Below are positions 9,274 to 16,818 of a DNA stretch of 64,000 nt, piece by piece. The stretch comes from Paenibacillus sp. FSL H3-0469 (lineage in GTDB: Bacteria; Bacillota; Bacilli; Paenibacillales; Paenibacillaceae), in assembly GCF_038051945.1 (NCBI RefSeq), contig NZ_CP150302.1:6138001-6202000 (forward strand). The letters are read 5' to 3'. Below the pieces are notes generated by a model, which worked only from the letters and a program-made list of their open reading frames with translations, was not told the origin of the DNA and did not search any database. How positions within the stretch are numbered: the stretch's first letter is position 1; every line of letters starts with the position of its first letter. Position numbers and translations under genes: made by a program.

Positions 9274-10254
9274 TTACCATGCATATGCCTTCGGAGCCGC
9301 ACCGCCGGGTCCGGGGAAAATCTCATCCAGACGCTTCAGCACGGATTCGTCCAGAACAACCTCCAGGCTGCGCAGCGCGCTCTCGAATTGCTCCAGCGTA
9401 CGCGGTCCGATGATTGGCGCTGTGACGGCAGGATTCGCCAGCAGCCAGGCCAGAGCGATATTATCCTGCGGCTCGCCCAACTCCAGGCTTAGCTCCGCAA
9501 AGGCCTCAAGCTGCTTCTTGTGCTGCTCTACCCGCTCCGCGTTGCCGCCGCTGCGGCTGCCCTCAATCTTCTTCAGCGCGTTGCGGCCAAGCAGTCCCCC
9601 GTCAAGCGGACTCCACGGAATAATGCCAAGGCCCAGATGCTGCGCGGCAGGCAGAACCTCAAGCTCCGGCAGACGGCAGGTCAGGCTGTATTTATGCTGC
9701 TCGGATACCAGTCCAAGGAACCCTCGGGCCTTCGCCTCCTGCTGGGCAACGGCAATATCCCAGCCGGCGAAGTTACTGGAGCCGGTGTAGCCGATCTTGC
9801 CTTGGCTGACCGCAAGCTCGAAGGCGCCCCACAGCTCGTCCCAGGACACGTTACGGTCGATATGGTGCATCTGGTACAGTTCGATGTGATCGGTCTGCAG
9901 ACGCTGCAGGGAGCCCTCCAGATGACGGCGGATAATGTAGGAAGAGAGGCCGCCTTCATCATTGGGTCCATCCAGCTTGTCACTCATCGCTCCGTAGACC
10001 TTGGTCGCCAGGACAACCTTCTCACGGCGTCCGCCGCCCTGCTTGAACCAGCGGCCGATAATGGTCTCAGTCAGACCCGAATTCTCACCCCAGCCATACA
10101 CATTGGCGGTATCAAAAAACTGGACTCCCGCGTCCAGCGCCGCATCCATAATCCGGAAGGCTTCCTTCTCGTCGGTGATGGGACCGAAGTTCATCGTTCC
10201 CAGACAGAGGCGGCTTACCTTCATACCAGACTTGCCAAGCTTCGCGTATTGCAT
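9274..10254 (-). CDS. Aldo/keto reductase
   Basis: The 326-residue protein has the family start (QYAKLGKSGMKVSRLCLGTMNFG) and the full catalytic tetrad: D48 (FFDTANVYG), Y53, K85 (VLATKVYG) and H130 (YQMHHID). The C-terminal NADPH-binding signature is IIGPRTLEQFESAL. It should reduce aldehydes or ketones with NADPH; the physiological substrate cannot be told. It is a single gene on the minus strand between convergent and divergent neighbours, with no operon partners. Confidence 0.92.
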   Translation of the reverse strand: MQYAKLGKSGMKVSRLCLGTMNFGPITDEKEAFRIMDAALDAGVQFFDTANVYGWGENSGLTETIIGRWFKQGGGRREKVVLATKVYGAMSDKLDGPNDEGGLSSYIIRRHLEGSLQRLQTDHIELYQMHHIDRNVSWDELWGAFELAVSQGKIGYTGSSNFAGWDIAVAQQEAKARGFLGLVSEQHKYSLTCRLPELEVLPAAQHLGLGIIPWSPLDGGLLGRNALKKIEGSRSGGNAERVEQHKKQLEAFAELSLELGEPQDNIALAWLLANPAVTAPIIGPRTLEQFESALRSLEVVLDESVLKRLDEIFPGPGGAAPKAYAW

Positions 10255-10397
10255 CTTAAGATCACTCCTCTTCCATATGATTAGAGATCCGATAATTTCA
10301 CCTGCCCATTAATTGTAATCAATTGGCGGGACAAGGGCAAATTCACGCTCCGCTTCACTTATAGGCTATATCTATGAACGTGATAGAATCTATATCT

Positions 10398-10426
10398 TTG
10401 TCCTTTGTCCTTCGTTATGATACAAC
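10398..10426 (+). promoter_or_regulatory. Candidate leuB promoter
   Basis: TTGTCC, 17 bp and TACAAC, about 56 bp upstream of the leuB start. A second overlapping pair (TTGTCC at 10405, TATACA at 10429) is also possible. A separate promoter fits the distance from leuA. No T-box or leader peptide was recognised. Confidence 0.4.
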
Positions 10427-10481
10427 AATATACAGAAGAACTATGTCTGCGACCAGCAGGACTACCTAAGGAGTGACAGGA

Positions 10482-11564
10482 ATGAGCGAGGTCAAAAAAA
10501 TCGCCGTAATTGCCGGGGACGGTATCGGACCTGAAGTTGTGGCGGAAGCGGAAAAGGTATTGAAAAGAACGGAAGAGCTGTTCGGGTATACATTTGAAAC
10601 GGAGCACGCCCTGTTCGGCGGAATCGCCATTGATGAACGCGGAACTCCGCTGCCTGAGGATACGCTTGAAATCTGCCGCAGTGCCGATGCTGTATTGCTT
10701 GGAGCCGTAGGCGGACCGAAGTGGGATAACAATCCGAAGGAGCTGCGTCCGGAGACCGGACTGCTGGGTATCCGCAAGGCGCTTGGCCTATTCTCCAATC
10801 TGCGTCCGGCGGTGGTCTTCGATTGTCTGAAGGATGCTTCGACGCTGAAGCCGGAGGTACTGGAAGGAACAGACCTGATGGTCGTACGTGAATTGACAGG
10901 CGGGATCTACTTCGGGGACAAGCTGCGCCGCCAGGGCGAGCATGGCGAAGAAGCGGTAGATACTTGTGTCTACAACGTCACTGAGGTGGAGCGGATCGTA
11001 CGCCAGGCGTTCGAGATTGCCGGGAAGCGCCGGGGCAAGCTGGCGAGTGTTGACAAAGCCAACGTCCTGGAGACCTCCCGTCTGTGGCGTGAAGTGGTGA
11101 ACAGACTGGCGCCGGAATATCCGCAGGTTGAAGTTGAGCATGTGCTGGTGGATAACTGTGCGATGCAGCTGCTGCGCCGTCCTTCGAGCTTCGATGTCAT
11201 CGTGACCGAGAATATGTTCGGTGATATCCTGAGCGATGAAGCAGCGATGCTGACAGGCTCCATCGGCATGCTGGCCTCCGCTTCACTGGGAGAAGGCAGC
11301 TACGGCCTCTACGAGCCGGTTCACGGCTCCGCGCCTGACATTGCCGGACAGGGGCTGGCGAACCCGATCGCTACGATCCTGTCGCTTGCACTGATGTTCC
11401 GCATGACCTTCGGCTATGAGAATGCAGCCGCTGCCATTGAAGCCGCAGTTGCGGAGGTGCTGGATGCCGGTCACCGGACAAGCGATATCGCAGTTGATAA
11501 GAGTAAGGCGATCAGCACCACGGAGATGGGCGACCTGATTGTAGCCGCTATCCGCAAAGCCTAG
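10482..11564 (+). CDS. leuB: 3-isopropylmalate dehydrogenase
   Basis: The product (360 residues from the ATG at 10482; a GTG three codons earlier lies inside the ribosome-site region AAGGAGTGACAGG) shows LeuB features: IAGDGIGPEV at the start, AVGGPKWD, RPETGLLGIRK, the substrate-loop LRPAVVF, ELTGGIYFG, SVDKANVLETSRLWR, DNCAMQL, the metal-binding NMFGDILSDEA and the NAD site EPVHGSAPDIAGQGLANPIATILS. It oxidises and decarboxylates 3-isopropylmalate in leucine biosynthesis. In many Bacillales leuA and leuB adjoin each other; here 10 kb of unrelated genes lies between them. Confidence 0.96.
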   Translation: MSEVKKIAVIAGDGIGPEVVAEAEKVLKRTEELFGYTFETEHALFGGIAIDERGTPLPEDTLEICRSADAVLLGAVGGPKWDNNPKELRPETGLLGIRKALGLFSNLRPAVVFDCLKDASTLKPEVLEGTDLMVVRELTGGIYFGDKLRRQGEHGEEAVDTCVYNVTEVERIVRQAFEIAGKRRGKLASVDKANVLETSRLWREVVNRLAPEYPQVEVEHVLVDNCAMQLLRRPSSFDVIVTENMFGDILSDEAAMLTGSIGMLASASLGEGSYGLYEPVHGSAPDIAGQGLANPIATILSLALMFRMTFGYENAAAAIEAAVAEVLDAGHRTSDIAVDKSKAISTTEMGDLIVAAIRKA

Positions 11565-11601
11565 TTCTACCACATGTATCCCTTTTGACGCAGAACAAGT
11601 G

Positions 11602-11644
11602 GAAACGGCTTCGCCGTCCTTTTAAAGGACGGCGAAGCCGTTTC
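11602..11644. repeat. 43-bp palindrome, copy 1 (21-bp perfect arms)
   Basis: Left arm 11602-11622 (starting GAAACGGCTTCGCCGTCC) and right arm 11624-11644 are exact complements around a single central T. It lacks a T tract, so it is not a normal terminator, although it lies 38 bp after leuB. A related palindrome occurs at 12554-12593. Confidence 0.9.
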
Positions 11645-11727
11645 AGCGAGAAATAGAAGGATAATGTATAGCGTGAAACCTATACATTCTTCTATTTTGG
11701 AGAAAAACTTCACAAAATATTGCTTAT

Positions 11728-11742
11728 TTATAATTATTATAA
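11728..11742. promoter_or_regulatory. PerR box upstream of the peroxiredoxin gene
   Basis: TTATAAT-T-ATTATAA is an exact match to the 15-bp PerR consensus (TTATAATNATTATAA) of Bacillus. It lies 19 bp upstream of the -35 element. PerR is a peroxide-sensing Fur-family repressor, so peroxide-induced expression of the downstream gene is expected. Confidence 0.85.
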
Positions 11743-11761
11743 AAAAGTAATCAATGTAATA

Positions 11762-11790
11762 TTGACTTTGATTTTGTACGATGATAACAT
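11762..11790 (+). promoter_or_regulatory. Promoter of the peroxiredoxin gene
   Basis: TTGACT, exactly 17 bp, then TAACAT: a good sigma-A promoter. It predicts a 5' untranslated region of about 105 nt. Confidence 0.65.
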
Positions 11791-11903
11791 TTGTTCTGTA
11801 CCCGAATGAATGTAACCATCCCATAAAATCAAGAAAAGCATATTGCATCCGGCAACGGTCCGGTAGCTGTTTTTCTTACATAATCAAAAGGAGGATTTAA
11901 GCA

Positions 11904-12443
11904 ATGGCAGAACGTTTGGTAGGTAAACCCGCTCCTGACTTCTTCATGGAGACAGTAACAGGCGACGGTAAGGATTTCGGTAAGGTAAGCTTGTCCGACT
12001 ATCGCGGCAAATGGCTTGTATTCTTCTTCTATCCGCTTGATTTCACCTTCGTATGTCCAACAGAAATTACAGCGTTGAGTGATGCAGCTGCTGATTTCGC
12101 AGAGCTGGATACAGAAATTCTCGGTGTGAGCATCGACTCCATCCATAGCCACAAGGCTTGGTTGTCTACACCTAAGGATATGAACGGTCTTGGCCAGATC
12201 AACTTCCCGCTGGCTTCTGACATCACGAAGAAGGTTGCCAGCGATTATGGCGTCCTGATTGAAGAAGAGGGCATTGCGCTGCGCGGACTCTTCATCATTG
12301 ATCCAGAAGGTGAGCTGAAGTATCAGGTTGTTAACCACAATGATGTGGGCCGCAGCGTTGAAGAGACATTGCGTGTACTGCAGGCTCTCCAATCCGGCGG
12401 GCTGTGCGCTATGAACTGGAAACCAGGCGACAAGAACCTGTAA
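11904..12443 (+). CDS. 2-Cys peroxiredoxin (AhpC/TSA family)
   Basis: The 179-residue protein has the peroxidatic cysteine C51 in FYPLDFTFVCPTE and a resolving cysteine C168 in GGLCAMNWKPGDKNL, making it a typical 2-Cys enzyme of the AhpC/Prx1 class. AGGAGG stands 9 bp before the ATG. It reduces hydrogen peroxide and organic hydroperoxides in the cytoplasm; the reductant (AhpF or thioredoxin) is not encoded nearby. The exact PerR-type box upstream supports peroxide control. It is a single gene with its own promoter and terminator, bracketed by two related palindromes. Confidence 0.95.
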   Translation: MAERLVGKPAPDFFMETVTGDGKDFGKVSLSDYRGKWLVFFFYPLDFTFVCPTEITALSDAAADFAELDTEILGVSIDSIHSHKAWLSTPKDMNGLGQINFPLASDITKKVASDYGVLIEEEGIALRGLFIIDPEGELKYQVVNHNDVGRSVEETLRVLQALQSGGLCAMNWKPGDKNL

Positions 12444-12486
12444 GCTTCCGGGCCTCATGAGCCGCGATCTTTGATATACTAAGAGG

Positions 12487-12528
12487 ACCTCCTTGCGGGA
12501 AGCATTACTCCCTTCAAGGAGGTTTTTT
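12487..12528 (+). terminator. Intrinsic terminator after the peroxiredoxin gene
   Basis: ACCTCCTTG pairs with CAAGGAGGT, and six T follow. The loop contains a smaller GGGA/TCCC pairing. Confidence 0.88.
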
Positions 12529-12553
12529 GCAAAAAGATAAGAATGTAAATGCT

Positions 12554-12593
12554 GAAACGGTACCGTCCTTTAAAAGGACGGAAAAGCCGTTTC
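12554..12593. repeat. 40-bp palindrome, copy 2 (diverged)
   Basis: Outer arms GAAACGG and CCGTTTC and inner arms CCGTCCTTT and AAAGGACGG are shared with the palindrome at 11602-11644. The joining segments differ (TA on the left, AAAAG on the right), so the hairpin has an internal loop. No T tract follows. Confidence 0.85.
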
Positions 12594-12733
12594 TAATGGA
12601 GATAAGGACAGACGTTTGAAAATGGGCATAAAGGTTAATATATAGCTTGTAAGGGGAGGAATCTCTCCCGCTGCTTTGTAATATACTAATAGGAATTCAA
12701 ATCATCGACAACACTCAAGGAGGGTGAACAAAA

Positions 12734-13141
12734 ATGAGCTTTTGCTGTGGAGCGAGTATGGTTGGAACGAAGGGGACCCTAAAGCATTATCGCACGCAAG
12801 TCCATAATGTTCCCCTGCTTTTTTGTCCGGTATGCCACCGGGTAGAGGTACATTACAAAGTCGAGAATGAATATGAAATTCTGGCGGAATATGCCCATGG
12901 CGACGGCGTCACGGATGTGGATTTCCAGGATTATGTGATGGAGGAAGAGGAAGCGATCTTCGAGAACGTCATCAATATGGAGAGCGAGGACCCGCTGGCG
13001 ATCATTCGCAGCCAGATCGATATGTCGCTGGACCTGCTGGCGGTTGCCAAACAGATCGGCGACTCCAAATGGGAACGTGAGCTGAAGAAGCGTCTGGCTG
13101 TCATGAGCCAGCGGCGTCACCGGCTCCAGCAGAAGGCTTAA
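12734..13141 (+). CDS. Zinc-ribbon protein, YgiT/MqsA-like N terminus
   Basis: A strong AAGGAGGGTG site precedes the ATG. The 135-residue protein has a paired-cysteine N-terminal zinc ribbon (FCCG at 3-6 and CPVC at about 31-34, with VPLLFCPVCHRVEV resembling MqsA/YgiT zinc domains), an acidic middle (MEEEEAIFENVINMESEDP) and a helical, basic C terminus (KWERELKKRLAVMSQRRHRLQQK). No toxin gene lies next to it and no helix-turn-helix is visible, so it is not called an antitoxin. Conserved protein of unknown function, cytoplasmic. Confidence 0.75.
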   Translation: MSFCCGASMVGTKGTLKHYRTQVHNVPLLFCPVCHRVEVHYKVENEYEILAEYAHGDGVTDVDFQDYVMEEEEAIFENVINMESEDPLAIIRSQIDMSLDLLAVAKQIGDSKWERELKKRLAVMSQRRHRLQQKA

Positions 13142-13182
13142 ACATCTGTCTCGACCCTGCCACCGTCATGTTATAAATTAGT

Positions 13183-13211
13183 GAGCTCCCGCCCATGGCG
13201 GGGGCTCTTTT
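13183..13211 (+). terminator. Intrinsic terminator after the zinc-ribbon gene
   Basis: GAGCTCCCGCC and GGCGGGGGCTC pair around CAT and are followed by TTTT. Confidence 0.85.
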
Positions 13212-13289
13212 CAATGTATTTGCAGGAAATAAATCATTCCTCTCACACTTAAATGTGTCTTAAGAATCATTTTAAGAATATTTTTGTCA

Positions 13290-13296
13290 TTCGACA
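13290..13296 (-). promoter_or_regulatory. Spo0A-like box upstream of the sensor kinase
   Basis: TTCGACA is the exact complement of the Spo0A core box TGTCGAA. It lies about 180 bp upstream of the kinase start in AT-rich DNA. A seven-base match can occur by chance, so support is modest, but it fits a sporulation-type kinase. Confidence 0.35.
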
Positions 13297-13474
13297 GATT
13301 CTCTGATTGCGTTGTCTTCTTCTCTTGGATATGATTGGAATATAGTTGAAACGGTTGGATAATACAATACGATTTTCGAATGTTCTGGCGGCTTCGTCAT
13401 ATACTCAGATACATAGTAATTTGATGTCGCTTAAGCGTCTTCGTCAATTGCAGTAAAAGGGGGAACTTCGTATC

Positions 13475-14578
13475 GTGATAAGCCAATATCAGGAAAGCTT
13501 GCTATTATCGGCAAGAACGTTTCAATCTGGTCCGATGGATACCACATTTGAGGATGTGCTGGAGCACATCGACAGCGGGATTCTGCTTTTTGATGATGAG
13601 GGTGTGCTGACTTTCGTCAACAAGCAGATGTATGGCATTCTGGAGCTTAACCGTCACTCTCTTCTGGGCTGCACCTTGCATCATCTGTTATCCCATATTC
13701 AGCTTAGCCGCTTCAAGAAGAAACAGGTTCTGCGGAGTTATCGTGAAATGGTGCTCAAAGGTAAGCCAAGCTATGAATTTGTGGATGAATATGGACGGTA
13801 TTGGCGCGCAACCCTGTCCAGCGGAGAGGAAATGAAGGGCAGCTACTTGTTCACATTCAAAGAGATCTCTGACTATAAGCTGATTGAACAGACGGCCTAC
13901 CAGAATGACAGTCTGGCCATGCTGGGCCGGTTATCAGCCTCCATCGCCCACGAGATCCGCAATCCCCTGACGGCTATCCGGGGGTTCATCCAATTGCTTC
14001 ATCCCCATCTGCATCTGCTTGGCAAAGAAGAATATGCGAAGATTATATTAGCGGAGATTGACCGTGCCAATGACATTATTCATGAATTTCTGACTTCCTC
14101 CAAGCCTTCTGTGCCGCAGATCAGCATGATTCCTGTCTCTGCCTTACTGAAGGAAGTGGTCCTGCTGACAGAGAGCGAGGCGCTGATGAAGGGCTGCCAG
14201 ATCAACTTGCAGGTGCTCCAGGAGGATCTGGTCATCTCAGGGGATATTAAGCAAATGAAGCAGGTTGTGCTGAATATGATCAGAAATGCGATGGAAGCGA
14301 TCTCGGAGCGGGTGGATGATTCTGTAGGCCGGATTGAGGTAGGCGCACGTAAAGAAGGAACAGAGGTGCGTATCTTCATCTCGGACAACGGAAAGGGAAT
14401 GGATATCTGCACGCTTGACAGACTGTTCAATCCGTTCTTCACCACAAAGGAGAATGGGACGGGACTCGGACTCTCCGTCAGTGACCGGATCATCAAGAAT
14501 CATGGAGGCTGCATCTCGGTCAGCAGCCGGCTGAATGAAGGAACCCGGTTCGTCATTTCGCTTCCGCTTACTCATTAA
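13475..14578 (+). CDS. PAS-domain sensor histidine kinase, sporulation-kinase type
   Basis: Starting at a GTG after AAGGGGG, the 367-residue protein has no transmembrane helix. It contains a PAS domain (about 22-140, IDSGILLFDDEGVLTFVN), a HisKA domain with H159 in SASIAHEIRNPLTAIRGFIQLL, and an HATPase domain with N box (VVLNMIRNAMEAI), G1 (DNGKGMD) and G2 (GTGLGLSV). The H-box context is like that of KinA-KinE kinases feeding the Spo0F-Spo0A phosphorelay. No response regulator gene is adjacent, which is usual for these orphan kinases. Role in sporulation is inferred from family resemblance and the nearby Spo0A-like box. Confidence 0.9.
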   Translation: MISQYQESLLLSARTFQSGPMDTTFEDVLEHIDSGILLFDDEGVLTFVNKQMYGILELNRHSLLGCTLHHLLSHIQLSRFKKKQVLRSYREMVLKGKPSYEFVDEYGRYWRATLSSGEEMKGSYLFTFKEISDYKLIEQTAYQNDSLAMLGRLSASIAHEIRNPLTAIRGFIQLLHPHLHLLGKEEYAKIILAEIDRANDIIHEFLTSSKPSVPQISMIPVSALLKEVVLLTESEALMKGCQINLQVLQEDLVISGDIKQMKQVVLNMIRNAMEAISERVDDSVGRIEVGARKEGTEVRIFISDNGKGMDICTLDRLFNPFFTTKENGTGLGLSVSDRIIKNHGGCISVSSRLNEGTRFVISLPLTH

Positions 14579-14708
14579 TGCTTATCTTAAGCCCGTTGTT
14601 CTCAGTGGAGTGCATACGGGTTATAATCAATATGTAAGGGCTGATTCCTGCAATGCACGAACAAGTGCGGGAGATCAGCCTTATCTGCGTCTGCCGGAGG
14701 GATGAGGT

Positions 14709-16241
14709 TTGATTTTTGAATGGAGCAGTGATGCCAGTGTAGCAATGGCGCGGGGAGAGGCTGTATGTCTAATAATCTCAGAGGCACAGGCACAGGGAGA
14801 AGGACTTCCGGCGGACTGGGCTGCACGAGTCCGCCTATTGTCCGCAGCGGGGCTGTTCAGCGGCAAGCAAGGGCAAGTGTATATCCTGCCGGTCTTGGAG
14901 CAACCCGGGCAGCCTGTGGTCATTCTGGCCGGAAGCGGAAAGGGCCTGACGGGTATGCACGAGCTGCGGCAGCTGATGGTACAGACCGCGAAGGCAGCTT
15001 ACAGGCTGAAGGCCGCGGCGCTCGTTGTGCAGGTACCGGCGGCACTAGGCGGGCGGGCTGGGGCGCTGAAGGCAGAGGAAGCCGGCCAGGCCATCACGGA
15101 AGGGCTAGTTCTGGGGTCGTACCGCAGAAGACAATATAAGCTGGAACAGGCAGCTTACGCGGGTATAGATGCGGTACTTCTGCGTGTGGAAGGCAAGAGC
15201 GAAGCAGCAGAAGAGGAAGCCTGGAGACAAGGGATCAGGCGGGGGCAGGCTTTCGGGGAGGCTGCCAACCTTGCCCGTGATTTGACGAACCGTCCGGGGA
15301 ATCTGCTGACTCCGTCGGATCTTGCGGTGGCCGCTATTGAAATCGCTGAACGGCACGGTCTTCCGGCTGAAGTGCTGGATGAACGGGAGCTTGCGCTTAA
15401 GGGAATGGGCGGATTGCTTGCGGTCGGCGGCGGCAGTGTGAATCCTCCCCGAATGATTGTTATCCGCTATCAGGGAACGAATCAATGGGAGAACGCAGTG
15501 AGCATAATCGGCAAAGGGATTACCTTCGATACTGGAGGCATCTCTCTGAAGCGGGCTCCGGGCATGGAGAGCATGTTCAGTGATATGGCCGGGGCCGCAG
15601 CCGTCCTGGCGGTTATGGATGCGCTGGGGCATTTGCGCCCCAAGGTCAATGTGGTCATGCTGATTCCGGCGGCAGAGAATATGCCGGCAGCGAATGCTTT
15701 TAAACCGGGCGATATCATTACTACCCTCAGTGGAAGAACAATTGAAATTATCAATACCGATGCGGAGGGCCGGATCATTCTGGGAGATGCGCTTACCTAT
15801 GCCCGGGAGTGGGGGGTACAGCGGATCATTGACGTAGCCACGCTGACAGGAGCTGTGGTGTCGATTCTGGGAGATGTGGCTACAGGGGCCGTAACGAATG
15901 ATCAAGCGTTCCTGGAAGAGATTCTGGCGGCTTCCAGGCTGTCGGGGGAGCAGATCTGGCCGTTGCCTGTCTATCCTGAATTCCGGGAGATGCTGACAAG
16001 TGAGGTTGCGGATCTCCGTAATGCTGCCGGGCGTTATGGTGCTGCCAGCACGGCGGGACTGTTCATTGGAGAATTCGCCGAGGGGCTGCCCTGGGTGCAT
16101 CTCGATATTGCAGGGACTGCCTTTCTGTCTGCGGAACGGGGAACGAATCCTAAGGGGGCCACTGGCGTAATGGTCCGCACCTTGCTGGAATATCTGCTAA
16201 GCACTGCCGCTGAACCGGATCGCCGCTCCCCTGAAGCCTAA
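14709..16241 (+). CDS. pepA: Leucyl aminopeptidase, M17 family
   Basis: A TTG start at 14709 follows GGAGGG. The 510-residue length is normal for the family. The N-terminal macro-like domain is followed by the catalytic domain with the metal-binding segments IGKGITFDTGGISLK (about 266-280) and the signature NTDAEGR (about 348-354), plus the bicarbonate-site region. It removes N-terminal amino acids from peptides using two metal ions, as a cytoplasmic hexamer. It stands alone, with a terminator downstream and a sensor kinase gene upstream. Confidence 0.93.
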   Translation: MIFEWSSDASVAMARGEAVCLIISEAQAQGEGLPADWAARVRLLSAAGLFSGKQGQVYILPVLEQPGQPVVILAGSGKGLTGMHELRQLMVQTAKAAYRLKAAALVVQVPAALGGRAGALKAEEAGQAITEGLVLGSYRRRQYKLEQAAYAGIDAVLLRVEGKSEAAEEEAWRQGIRRGQAFGEAANLARDLTNRPGNLLTPSDLAVAAIEIAERHGLPAEVLDERELALKGMGGLLAVGGGSVNPPRMIVIRYQGTNQWENAVSIIGKGITFDTGGISLKRAPGMESMFSDMAGAAAVLAVMDALGHLRPKVNVVMLIPAAENMPAANAFKPGDIITTLSGRTIEIINTDAEGRIILGDALTYAREWGVQRIIDVATLTGAVVSILGDVATGAVTNDQAFLEEILAASRLSGEQIWPLPVYPEFREMLTSEVADLRNAAGRYGAASTAGLFIGEFAEGLPWVHLDIAGTAFLSAERGTNPKGATGVMVRTLLEYLLSTAAEPDRRSPEA

Positions 16242-16260
16242 GCCGAATCGCCCCTGACAG

Positions 16261-16307
16261 ACAAAGAGCCGCAGATTCTCAGTTTCCTGAGACCTGCGGC
16301 TCTTTGT
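16261..16307. terminator. Terminator after pepA, near-symmetric
   Basis: ACAAAGAGCCGCAG and CTGCGGCTCTTTGT form a 14-bp stem with an inner CTCAG/CTGAG pairing. It can act on pepA and on the convergent small gene at 16349-16480. Confidence 0.85.
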
Positions 16308-16348
16308 TCACTTGGAATCCTGCTTCTCATAACTGCTGGAATGGCAGC

Positions 16349-16480
16349 CTATTTACGGGCCTTCATCTGGGCAGTCAGGGACTGGACACCATTCATAATT
16401 TTATCCCGTGTATTCTTATTCTTCAGCAAGTAGGCGGCTCCCAGGGCTACCGTTGTAAATAGAGTCTTCTTGGTGTTCAT
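16349..16480 (-). CDS. Small 43-residue protein of unknown function
   Basis: A perfect AAGGAGG site 7 bp before the ATG marks this short frame as a real gene. The product reads MNTKKTLFTTVALGAAYLLK at the start, one short hydrophobic segment, and then NKNTRDKIMNGVQSLTAQMKARK, an amphipathic basic tail. It resembles the YtxH-like style of short membrane-associated stress proteins, but no family is claimed. It lies downstream of the feo operon on the same strand, after a gap of about 110 bp. Confidence 0.7.
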   Translation of the reverse strand: MNTKKTLFTTVALGAAYLLKNKNTRDKIMNGVQSLTAQMKARK

Positions 16481-16590
16481 GGTTATTCCTCCTTGGCAAT
16501 AGTCTGGTTGTTAAAAGCTTATAACTAACATACCCGCATGCCAAGGTTTCTAAACGAAAGAATACCCAGCGTATCCGCTAGAGCTGCATC

Positions 16591-16782
16591 CTAGCGCTTG
16601 CTGCCCAGTGTAGCACTGCCGCAGGACAAAGGTGAATCCATCGCTGCTGCAGGACAGGTCTTGCCCTTGTCACAGCCCGCACAGGCCCCCTGCTTGCCCT
16701 TCTGCACATGACGGTAGATCATCCAGCCGGAATACCCGAATATTAGCGCCACAATCACAATATTAACGATCATTGCTGTCAT
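16591..16782 (-). CDS. FeoB-associated Cys-rich membrane protein
   Basis: The 63-residue product has one N-terminal transmembrane helix (IVNIVIVALIFGYSGWMIY), a basic patch (RHVQKGKQG) and a cysteine cluster CAGCDKGKTC...C. This is the usual layout of the small protein encoded after feoB in many Firmicutes. It lies 36 bp after feoB in the same direction. It probably assists ferrous iron transport at the membrane, for example by metal binding, but its exact role is not established. Confidence 0.88.
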   Translation of the reverse strand: MTAMIVNIVIVALIFGYSGWMIYRHVQKGKQGACAGCDKGKTCPAAAMDSPLSCGSATLGSKR

Positions 16783-16818
16783 CGCTTCCTCTCAAAATAA
16801 CTTGGACTTGCAGCGGGG

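Noticed and set aside
12734..13141. Antitoxin of an MqsRA-like toxin-antitoxin pair
   Set aside because: Only the zinc ribbon resembles MqsA; there is no helix-turn-helix and no adjacent toxin gene.
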